Assembly (NCBI GenBank): GCA_030549495.1
Contig: JAUIRK010000938.1
Coordinates: forward strand, 188,501 to 252,500
Length of the DNA: 64,000 bases
Source of the DNA: Nectonema munidae
Lineage: Eukaryota; Nematomorpha; Nectonematoida; Nectonematidae
Direction of reading: 5' to 3'
Shown: positions 41,755 to 52,900 of the stretch, in pieces
Numbering within the stretch: position 1 is the stretch's first letter
Layout: the number at the start of each line of letters is the position of its first letter
The notes under the pieces: model-generated
The model's input: only the letters and a program-made list of their open reading frames with translations
Databases searched by the model: none
What the model was told of the DNA's origin: nothing
Translations under genes and position numbers: made by a program

Positions 41755-43605
41755 AATTTGAATTTAATGGAGGAAAGAAGAAAAGTTAAAAATAAAGATG
41801 ATGTGAAATACAAAGAGTACAACAGAAAAATTCATAAAGAATGCATTGCAGCGAAAGAAAAGTGGATGAATGAAGAATGTCGAGTGGTTGAAGAACTTTC
41901 AAAAACGAATCCTAGAGAAATGTATGAGAAAATTAATAAGACGTATTACAGAAAAAAAAGAATAAATCGGAACAACTTTATAATGAACAAACAAGGTAAC
42001 ATTTTAATGGAAAAGGAGAATATAAAAAGTAGATGGGAAGAATATATTAAAGAATTATAAGATGATGAAGACGATAATGATAAAAATCAGGTAATAGAAA
42101 CAAAAGAACAAGGACCAAAATTCTTAAAAGAGATTCAGAAATCTCTTAGAAATATGAAATGGAATAAAGCTGTAGGAACAGACGGATTGTCGGAAGAAGT
42201 ACTTGAAGCATTGGGAGTAAACAATATCACCGAAATAGCGAATAAAATATATGAGGATGGAAGGATGCCAAAACAAATGTTTGAAACTCTGATGATTAAG
42301 ATACCAAAGATTGAAGGAATTCTAAAATGTGAGCAACATAGAACCATAAGTATAATAAATCATATTGCAAAAGTTATATGGAAAGCAATAGCAGAAAGAA
42401 TAAAAAATAGAATAAGGTTTGAATTAGCGCAAGAACAGTTTGGCTTTGTTAAAGACTCAGGAACAAAAAATGCAATATATACTCTAAACCGGATAATAGA
42501 TAATGTAATGGAAATTCAAAAAGAAGTTTATTTATGTTTCATTGATTACGAGAAAGCGTTTGACAGAGTGAATCACAGAAAACTTTTCAATATTTTAGAA
42601 AACGTTGGAATAGATGGTAACGACTTGAAGATGATACAAAATGTTTATAAAATGCAAAAAGTAGCAGTGAAAGTTTGAGAGAAGATGACATCATGGATTG
42701 ATGTGAAGAGAGGAGTTTTGAAGAGACCTGTTTAATATTTACACTGAAGTCGGGGTGAGAAACGTAGAAGGTGAAGGTATAAAGATAGGTGGAAAAAACA
42801 TTAACAATATCAGGTATGCAGATGACACTGTATTAATTGCAGACAGCAACACCTCATACGACAGGTTAATAAACAAAGTGAAACGATGGGAATCAGAATT
42901 AATCTCAGGAAAAGAAAATCAATGATAGTCACTAAAAAAGAGAATAATCCAAAGATAGAAATGAAGGTCAACGACAAAATAACTGATCAAGTGAAACAGT
43001 TTGTATATTTAGGGAGTTTAATCACCTCGGGTGGAAGGAGTGACAAGGAAATAAAAAGAAGAATTTCAATAGATAATAGTGCGATGAATAAGTTTGAAAA
43101 ATGCTCAGAAATACAAAACTATCATTAAATATGGAAAAAAGAAAGGTTAAATGGTCTAGACTCACATACGGATGCGAAACCTGGAATATAAGCAAAAACT
43201 CTCAAAAAAAGTTGTAAGCGTTCGAAATGAAAATATGGAGAAGGTTGATAAGGGTAGCTTGGACCCAAAAAATTACAAATGAAGAAGTACTAAGGAGACC
43301 AAAAGAGAACTCTTGAATATGATATACAGAAGGCAGCTAACATTTGCTGGCCATATTGAGAGCCTTTGTACATACGGAATGATGGAAGGAAGAAGAGGAA
43401 GACCACGCAAGAAATTTATCGATGGGCTCAAAGAAGCTTTGGGAAAGAGTTGCAACACAATGGAGATGAGAAGGAAGATGAAAGATCGAACAACTTGGCG
43501 CTCCATGGTTGCCCACGTCCAAATGGACATGGCACAATGATGATGCTATTTGGAGAAACTATTATTACTATATACTATATAAAGAAAGGAAAAAATAATA
43601 ATTTA
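41755..43605 (+). mobile_element. RTE-type LINE, 5'-truncated
   Basis: Non-LTR reverse transcriptase in several frames: a Lys-rich N-terminal region, then MKWNKAVGTDGLSEEVLEAL, IIDNVMEIQKEVYLCFIDYE with FIDYEKAFDRVNH (palm Asp), RYADDTVLIAD (catalytic YADD at 42815-42826), FVYLGSLITSGG, LTYGCETW and the C-terminal RRQLTFAGHIESL, GRRGRPRK, TTWRSMV. The apurinic endonuclease domain is absent. Breaks occur at about 42058, 42678, 42890, 43125 and 43315. Its 3' end lies 50-60 bases from the polyadenylation signal of the convergent p24 gene. Confidence 0.92.
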
Positions 43606-43658
43606 TAACAAAATTGATCATCTAGCATTGCTTTAGAACTGAAGTGGCGTTGCCAAAG

Positions 43659-43664
43659 TTTATT
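43659..43664 (-). terminator. Likely polyadenylation signal of the p24 gene
   Basis: tttatt on the + strand is AATAAA on the coding strand, 65 bases after the stop. Confidence 0.55.
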
Positions 43665-43728
43665 TTTTGCGCATAACATATGGGTTAGGATCGCAATCAT
43701 TAAAGTGGAGCTGGGGGAGAAAAAAGCT

Positions 43729-43959
43729 TCAAAACTTTCTGAGCAGCTTTCCAACGGAGTTTTCGCTGAATAAACTTCTGAGAATGAAAACTTGAAGTCC
43801 AGCGACGACCACCAAGAAAACCATGTAGATGACAGACCATTTAGCGACGAGATTTGCGTTCACAGTGAGGATGTGCAGGTCTCCCATCGCTTTGTTGCGC
43901 AAATATTGCAACTCTGTGTGTATGTGATTTGTTATGCTGTGTATCTTTCTGACAGAATC
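43729..43959 (-). CDS. p24 exon 4 (coiled coil, membrane span, tail)
   Basis: Acceptor gttttctttag on the reverse strand, phase 0. Encodes DSVRKIHSITNHIHTELQYL, RNKAMGDLHILTVNANLVAK, the hydrophobic span and the short cytosolic tail, then a stop. The coiled-coil-then-span order is the p24 signature. Confidence 0.93.
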   Translation of the reverse strand, partial: DSVRKIHSITNHIHTELQYLRNKAMGDLHILTVNANLVAKWSVIYMVFLVVVAGLQVFILRSLFSENSVGKLLRKF

Positions 43960-46900
43960 CTAAAGAAAACATTTCAAGTAGTATACCTATTGTAATTAAA
44001 ATTTTGTACAATAGTAAACGTATTGTAATTGTAAGTTCGCTGCGAAAGACCGGTTTGGGCTATTGAAGCCTTATTGCACTTTGAACATTTTTAAGTTTCT
44101 AGCCATGAGGTTTGATCTGTCGTTGAGTGGCTGTGGGTTAACATCAACCAACAAACAGTCAAGTTAGCTTTTATCAGAGCCCTCACATATGGGGAGCATA
44201 TGCCCTAGAGAGGCACATAAAAATACATAGAATACACATCAAATGTTAGAAATGAGAAAAAAACTTTTAAAATTTGCTATCAATTCTAATGGAAATGCAT
44301 TTTTGAGACGTCATAGTATACACATAAAATGTGTTGAAATTGCATAATCTGAACCGGTCATTCATTTTGTAAGATTATTCCTTAAAATGGTGTTTAAAAT
44401 TTCTCTAAAAAAAGGCTATGGACATAGCAGTTGCATTATACCCTGCTGAGGTGCATTAAAACTTTTGCCCGGGGTCGCCACAGAGGCGTAGCCAACTTTC
44501 ATCCTGGGGGGGGGGCAAAAAATTTATTATTTATTTAGAATGATTTATCATCCGAAAATATGAATAGGGCTTTGGAAGATAGCAGGCATTGAAGTCAGAT
44601 TAAAAAATTATAAAACAAGTGTTTATATAGATAACTTTCTAGGTTTTTCGAGCAATACTTTTCTGCACATTTCGAAAGTAGTAGAATTCGCTATTCTTTT
44701 CTCATAATGTAAAAGTTTAAGTTTAGCTTTTCTATAGGGAGACATCGATCTAAGATGAGAAGTGTCAATTCTATTGAGAGCAGAAAAGACACACTCTACG
44801 ATAGAACTGGAGTATCCTGTTGCTGAGATAAGGTAGATATATTTTAATAATATCATTTCCTTCAAGAGATAAGGTTGATTATTTCCGGTTTGATATCTTT
44901 TTCTATATAAGACTTGTAAGAACACTACTTTCTCTAACATTGTTACAAAAAAAAATTTTACCGAACTTTTTTGGTATCTTAATTAATTTTCTCAGGGAGG
45001 GGAATCTCCCCCTTTAGTTACGCCTCTGCGCCACAAATGCATGTGAGGGGATGGGCTTTACGATTTCGAGTATAGTTATTCAATCAATAAAATTTAGGAA
45101 ATGTTTACATAAAATTGCAATCATTTTATCAATTCACACTGGCACTCACAGAACTATAATTGTCAATAAGACAATTCACATATGTCTTTACACAACACAT
45201 GACACTCTTTTCTACAAATGACCATGAAAGCATTGTAAAAAGATTTTCTACTCCGTAACACTAATAAAATGTTTATTTTATGCACCTGTGGACTAAAAAG
45301 TATAGTGCCGCATTCAGGGGGGAGGGTTGGGCCATAGCCAAAAATTTCCTAAAATGAAGCATCTCTCCTTTATATGTGTTTGCCTTCCAGTATATATACA
45401 GCTATGGGGCCAGGTCCCACCATCAAAAAATTGAAATTTACAAATTAAAATGAATTAATTGTTGACTATGGGCTTATACTAACAATATATAGCAAATAAA
45501 ATCAAAATAAAGAAAAATTATTGATATCATTGACGGGTAACGATGAAACTGTTAACTTTGTAAGATGGACCTTCTACCTGTAATAAGAAAGCAAATTTAC
45601 AATAAAAAATTTCTCTTTGCTATGGGAAACGAAGATAAGAGATATTAACCATGATAAAATCCAAAAACTTAACAAAGAATAGGACACAAGTAGAGAAAGG
45701 AGCTTATAAACACAAAGAGAAGAGTTGTTACAAGCAGCATTTGATGCTTTAATTTCAGAAAAAGCCAGTAGGTAAGCATGTATATTAGTGCCCCACTTGG
45801 CACCTCCAAATATAAATTTCTGGCTACGCTACTGTATATGTATGTATATATATAGTTCAAAATATATATATTTTTTATTTTAAAATAATCTTCTAGTCCA
45901 AATGTGCCAAATCTGAATGATTACATTATATAAAAATTGCAGCTTTCTTTTTTTCAAATAAAAACGCTTCATTTTGTATTGCTTATTAATATCGCAAACA
46001 CACTTAAAAAACAGAGCGGTCAGTGTCAACGGCGTAGTCTTTCTCGGTAGTCAATTTAATCCTTATTTAAGTGGAGCAATAAATTTTTTTGAAGAAAATG
46101 AAGATTTCTTCCAATTTTTAGACGTTTTATCTTTAATTTTAAATCAAGTGAATAAAAAAAGATTCAAACAAGTTTTTAGTATGTATAAATTTCAATAAAA
46201 TTTTCTTTTTGTTTTGAAATTTTAAATGTAAAATTTTTTAATCCGACATCACTAATGCTGTAACCATATATGTCAAAGTTTCTTCGACGTCCTGACGATA
46301 AAAATTTTTTGCATACGTTAAAACTAAATTATTTGCCAGAGCATAATACAAGAAGATGGAGAAGGAAATGATGTAAAAAAGCATCTTGATTAATGATCGG
46401 TTGAAAAAAAAAAAAGGGGGGAAATAAAAAGGGAGGAAAAAAAAAGGGGATTTTGGGGGGGGGTGTAAAAAAATTTTTTTTTTAAAAAAAAAATTTTCTC
46501 TTTAAAATATTTATCAGACATCTCGCTACGTCCGTTCATCGGAATCAGGGAATGAATAATTCGGTGGAGTAAGAAGGGGAACTTAAAATTTATCCATAAT
46601 CCGTACTCAGTGTAGGTCACGATAACGATATGGCTGTAAATATAGTGATTCTAAAAGAGATTGTGGTATCACATTGTTTAAGACTATTCTTCCTTGTTTA
46701 ATCACTTTGTTATTGATTTACACAGATGTTCTTTTTTAAACATAAAATCATTGTAAGAAGCCGCTTACCAAAGACAAAAACAATAATCATTCTCGATTCA
46801 GGGAAAAAGCGCTTGTCACATTTTGGCAATTTTATTTCCAATTACTTGAATTCTGGTTACAGAGGTATTCATTTATAAATTCTCAATCCATTTTCAAATA

Positions 46901-49900
46901 CGAAAATTAATGTAGAAAAATATCAAAGCTAAAAAAAAGGTTACCAAGATGTTATTCAGTCCTTCCTCCGTGTCTTTAACTTCAAATTCGTGGGGGAAAT
47001 TTTCGTCATCTTCATCATCATTCATGTTTTGGTACTCAAAGAAAACCATCTTCGCGTTATTGTCGTTGGAGTTGTCCAAGCAGATTTGGTAGTCACCATT
47101 ATACCCGGTCGTGAGGCTAAAAATAACAAGATTTTACCTTTTTGGCACTGTGTTCTTTGAACAAGTGATTGCTTATGGAAGGAATCAGAAGATTTGGAAT
47201 AAAAAATCTCGTCACTGAAAGAATAAATAACAACACCATTTTTCTTTACAATTTTTATGTCAGGCAAACTCATCTTTACACTGCTCTTTCTTTTGGGTTA
47301 TAGATACTAATTTAAAAATAGTTTGTCAGTGCAATTATTTAATGAATTAGTTCTTGTATATTTGCCTTTTTTAAGTGAAAATTGATAGCAGCACGTGCGA
47401 TTTTACCATATGGGACCGTCTATTTTACATACATTGAATTTCCTATACCCAAAGGTCAAACTGACAACCGTCTTGAGCGCGCAACGACACCCATTTAATA
47501 TCCAAATGTCGAGGAAAGACATTTTTTCTTTTTCAAAAATTTTTTATTACGGTTAAATCAAATTGTTTGAAACTGCTGCTTCTAAAGCCGTTGTTAAAAA
47601 TTAAGATTTCCTAAACTTAATCAGACTTATAAGTAATATTTTTTAATTTTAATCAGGATAAATTAGTTTTTCAAAGATGCACATTGCACAAGTTATGTTA
47701 AGGTGCTATCAGTGACGTCCCTAATGTTTTTAATTTAGACAGCGGGTAAAAATGGGGCGGGGGGGGGGAGGGCTTTAAGTATTTTAAGCCCAAAGCAATA
47801 ACAGTATAACACTAATAAGGGTTAGATTCCCAATAGGAACATATCTCATAGAGCATATTTTGTATAAATCGGTATCTGTCTGTATATGCGTGTGTATTTT
47901 TGTGTAAATCAGGAGAGCTTATTGTTGGAATTATTCGGAGTGGCGTATTTAAGGGAGGAGGAGAGGGGAGATTTTTGGGTATATCCCCCTTTCTTAAAAT
48001 TTGTATTATGTGTAAAGTTAAAAATATATCTTTTATGTGTTTGGATTTGAAACAACAATAAATCAAGTTAATTAAAAATTTAGCTTTTCTAAATAATCCT
48101 AAAAAAAAAAGGGAGATAGGTATCGAAAGATACTAAAGAAAATTTTGCGATGCGATTCAAATATTAAAAAAACACGATTCCGATATAACTAATCGTATAG
48201 AATATTGTCTTGAGTATAGCACTGTAAAAGAGCAATACCATGAGTACCAGCCCAAATTATTTGGGAGGAAGCCAAAAATATGGGCAAGATTTAATAATTT
48301 GGTTTAGTATAAGAAAAATTTCGAAGAAAATATTTGCTTCATTTTATCGTTTCGTCGTTTTTTTTGGTCGTTGCGACATGTCAAAAGGGTTTAGCAAAAT
48401 AAGAAAGCAAAATTTTAATAATAAGTACATTTGTTTAATTGACTCAATTCTAAAATCCTTTTTCTCTGGTATAAATATATCTCTAAATATGTTACTTTTT
48501 AATCTCTGTCAGTAGTACCGATTGAATCTGAATCAGGATCGCTTATTTTTTCCGAAAATTAGCGATCTTTAAGCCCGGGCTTAAATTAGCCCTTTCAACA
48601 GTGTATAAGAGCATTTGTATTTCATGCATAACCTTTTCTAATTTGTTCACGATTGTTAGAAAAAATATCGCGTGAAGATGGTTTCACAAGCATCACGATA
48701 TCTCTTGTCTTAATATATTATGTTTGGAATTCGTTCGATTTAATTTCTAGCACTTTCCTAGAAGAAATCAAGGAAACAGGAGAAAATCTCAAGTCTTTAC
48801 AGCTGTCAAATTTTGGATTATTAAAATTGCTTTTATTTTTCACATATACAGTTTAAATGTTTTTTTATATGAACTTTAATACACATTTTTACTATAAAGT
48901 ATCAATAATGTGTATAAATCAATAATCAAAGTCATAAAGTATCAATAAGAAACAATAATAAATCAATTCAAAAATTTCTGAAAAACAAATTTCAAAATTA
49001 GGTTCATTTTTCACTATTGAAAAAATTGTCTAAGCAGCGACATTGCAATCCCATGAGGTAATAGGCCTCTACATCGGTAGAAAAATTAAAAAAAAAAATT
49101 TAAGGATGTATATTTAAAAAAAAAGTTTGAATGCATCACAATTTTCAAAGTTGTAGCATATAAAATTAAATATTTGAAAACTGTCTGAATTTTAGGTTTT
49201 TTATTGTAGGTATTGCATCGCAGGCAAGAAAATTCTTCCATATTGTTCAGATAAAGATGTCAAGATTGGAAATCGTGTCCACCGCTAACCCTTCTTCTGA
49301 AACTACTTTTACTGATTATGATTCAAAAATTAAACAGAAAGAACAAAAAGTATGGACGGCCTTAAAAAAGCCAAAATTTGGAATATAAAAAAATAACAAA
49401 AAGTATATAAAAAAATTTAGGGTTTATCTTATGAAGGAACAAAAGTAAAAATTTTCATCGGCAAACTTTAAAATTAAAATTTTTTTTTAATTAAAAAAAA
49501 AAAACTTTTACAATTTCATCGCAAAAGATAAACTAAAAAAAAGCTAACTAAGATGAAATATGAGCAAGAAAGGCCCTAGCAAGACGGATAATTTTTTACA
49601 CCCTTCAAGGACGGATAATTAATAGGAGTTTTACTCCCAATCATAAAACAACTACTTTTTGATATTTTAGAGTTTTTTTTGCTTAAATTCCATAAGAATT
49701 TAAGAAATTTTTAAAGAATTTTTTTTTAATTCATAATTTTTTTTAAAGATTTTTTTTCTCCATAAGAAGAAAATTTAATACTCCAGATAAAGTATTCTTC
49801 CGATTTCTTCTGGGGTGTCTATCATTATTATAACTTAATTTTGCACGAATGTGATGGCGTTAAAATCTAAAAATCTAGATTTATTTTACGAGCTGTTTCG

Positions 49901-52900
49901 CATATACGAAATAAACTACATTTTTTATTTTTGCTCTCATCTGCGTTCTGGTTGTTATTTCTAATGTTTGCACTTGCGCAGCAAAATGTGAGCTCCATAC
50001 GTCACCAACAATAAATCCAATATCCATGACGTTTACTTATTATAATACTAATAATGTCTTTTGTTTACAATTACGCTGCAACAATGTGTATTGGCTGATG
50101 TACTGAGAATGTGCTTGAAATATGAGCCGTTGTTTGATCGATATCAATAAAGCAGGCAATTCATATTTCACATTATTCATTATCAAATCTCACCATCGCA
50201 AACATAATTCATTCTGATTGTTTTGATTTCTGGGTTTGCATTCCAGCTATTGGTTTCATAAAAATCATATAAATTTTACTCAATCAATTTATTTTATTGG
50301 AGTTTCTATTTTTCTCTACATCACGTATTTCAAAATGAGTTGATACAACAGTGAGTCGTCAAGTGATGAAAGCAGTCTTGTTTTTGATTCTGATGCTTAC
50401 GGTGGTACTGATGTTGAAATTTTTGGTTCAAGTAGTTCCACAAGGAGTCGTGAAAGTTCTCCATGTGATTCACTTGTTGCACCCGACGGCACAAAATATT
50501 TCTGGGAGCCCAAAGAAAACCGTAGGAGAGCTTTGTCTCAAAACATTAGAGACGTCTCCTTGTCTCCGCCTGGCCCTAAAGGAGTTGCTAAGAATCTTTC
50601 CAATCCTCTCGATATTTTTAATCTTTTTTTTGCACAAAATCTTATTTTGTACATATTTGAATGCACCAAGAAAAAACTCCATGAAAACTACAGGTATGAT
50701 AGATTATCTACAAAAATATAACAGGTTGGTAAAATTATTTTTATATAAGGTGTTGGGTAAGTTGCACTATCCGTGCATCGATGAACGGCTTTCCAATGCA
50801 ATTGGCTTTTTATCGATGCATGGATAGTACTGTGCATCGATAAAAGCCAATTGCATTGGAAATAGGTTTATCGATGCACAGATGGTGCAGCATTACCAAG
50901 GTGTTGTTCTATTTCACATTTGGTGTTAACTTGAATTTTATGAACATCGACTTTATTCAACAACGCCACCCATCTAGATTTTATTTCCATCTTGTATTGT
51001 GATGAATATCATAAATTTTACAAAAAAGAAACTTTACTATTCAAAGTTGTCGCGATAACACAAAAAGATGTCCACATTTTTTGTACCTGGACTTCAAATA
51101 CACTAGGTACCTTCCAGTGGCGGATCCAGGAGGGGGGCTCATGGGCCCAGACCCCCTATGAAAAATGGCTTAGAAAATTACCCTTACATGTATAAAAAAT
51201 ACAATTTTGCAATTTATTCATGGCAAAATAATGTTAAAAATATGAAAACATAGGTAATTAGTGATTCTAAAAGACATAATACAGCTGTCATATTTTCTGA
51301 AGACTTTTATCAAAATTGCAAAAAATTTAAATAGATTTCGGCCCCCCTATAAGAAATTTCTGGATCCGCCACTGTTACCTTCAAATAGAGGGTATATCTT
51401 TGTTTTATTGATAGAGCTTGAATTGAATTGGAATTTTTCTTTGACATTTTGTATTTTATATGTAAACAGCACATCGCTACAAATTTTATCGACTTGTCAA
51501 ATAGGATATTTTTCATCAGAATAATTTCAATATTTTTTATAGTAAAGCTGAGTCTCGTTTTGAAAATCTATGTTACTGCTTTGAAAGGTTTTCTGTAGAT
51601 CTTCTGGCTTACCTAGCCTGCTTGTTAAACATGGGCCAATCTAAAGATCAACGTGTCGATGTAAAGTTTTTATTTTCCGATAAAAATGGAGAACCTTTTC
51701 TGAAGGCAGCAATAAGCAGGGACATGTTTATTTTGATCAAAACATTTATTAGATTTGATCATAAAAGTAACAGAAATACTTGTGACAAACTAAAGGTACT
51801 TGCACGATGAATTTTCCAAAAGTTGTCATAAGTATTGGTGTCCCAAGTACTATCTTACTATAGATGAGCAACTTGTGAAGTTTAAAGGAAGATCGCCAAT
51901 AAAAGTTTACGATGCCTCTAAACAAGGGAGATATGGCATGAAAGTATATCATAATGTTGACTCTGTTAGCTTTTATGTATTGTCAAGTGAAGTATATGTT
52001 TCAGGATTGAGTGATAAAAGCTATTTCAAAACTACAAATATTGTAAAAAGACTTGTAGCAATATCTCATATACCAAAAGGTTGTGGAATTTATGTTGATA
52101 GATTTTTTATGGCACATGAGTTATGTTGTTGGGAGGTAGATCGTAAACTCACGGTTTGTGGAACAGTTAGAGCAAACCGTAGATTTATGCCGCATATAAT
52201 TCGACCTTCATATCTCAAAGATTTAAATTTGGTAGATTGTGAGAGCAAATTTTTATATACAAAATACTCTTTGCTAACAGTTTACATCCCAAAAAAACAT
52301 TCTGGTAAAGCATTTAGACCTGTTTACATAATGTCTAGCCAGCATCTTTCGGAAATTGAATTAGTCGGTAGTCAGAGAAAACCCCAAACTATTTAAGATT
52401 ATAACATGTATAAAGGGGGTGTAGATGCCTTCAACAAGATGGCTAGAGATTATTCGTGCTACAGAACCTCAAGAAGATGGCCAATGGCGATTTTTACAAA
52501 TTTATTAGACATCGCTGCAAATAATAGTTGGGTCATTATGAAATCAAACATGCCAGAAAGGTATCCAAGTGTCAGAAAAGGTGGACGAAAGTGTTTCATT
52601 AGAAGTTTGGCTCTACATCTAACTGAAAAGGCGATGCAAATCAGATGCCAAAGTTCATCAACACGTGTTGGCACAAGAAATTTTTTTTATCTTTTTATGG
52701 TTTCGAAGCATCCAATCAACCAACTACATCACATGGAAGAGAATATTGTTTCGTTTCAATTTGTAAACCAAGAAAAAGAAATACAAGAAAGTGCATAAAA
52801 TGTCAAAGGCCTTGTTGTAAAAATCACAGAGTTACTTATTTGCAGAGAGTGTAAAGACTCATAAACTTTCTAATCTTCAAATAAACATTTTTTCTTTTAT

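Larger units (their letters stand above)
50335..52855 (+). mobile_element. piggyBac-family element carrying an intron and two nested MITEs
   Basis: Exon 1 encodes a Ser/Asp/Glu-rich start (ESSSDESSLVFDSDAYGGTD) through CTKKKLHENY, with a TGA at codon 3. A donor ctacag|gtatga and acceptor tttttatag (51541-51542) have matching phase and enclose an 830-bp intron. The main exon follows: ESRFENLCYCFERFSVDLLA, YYLTIDEQLVKFKGRSPIKV (first Asp), GCGIYVDRFFMAHEL (second Asp), VCGTVRANRRFMP, GGVDAFNKMARDYSCYRTSR RWPMA (third Asp), and a Cys/His tail CIKCQRPCCKNH. One frameshift near 51808, a stop at about 52394 and a frame change near 52670 disable it. All three catalytic Asp survive. Confidence 0.85.
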
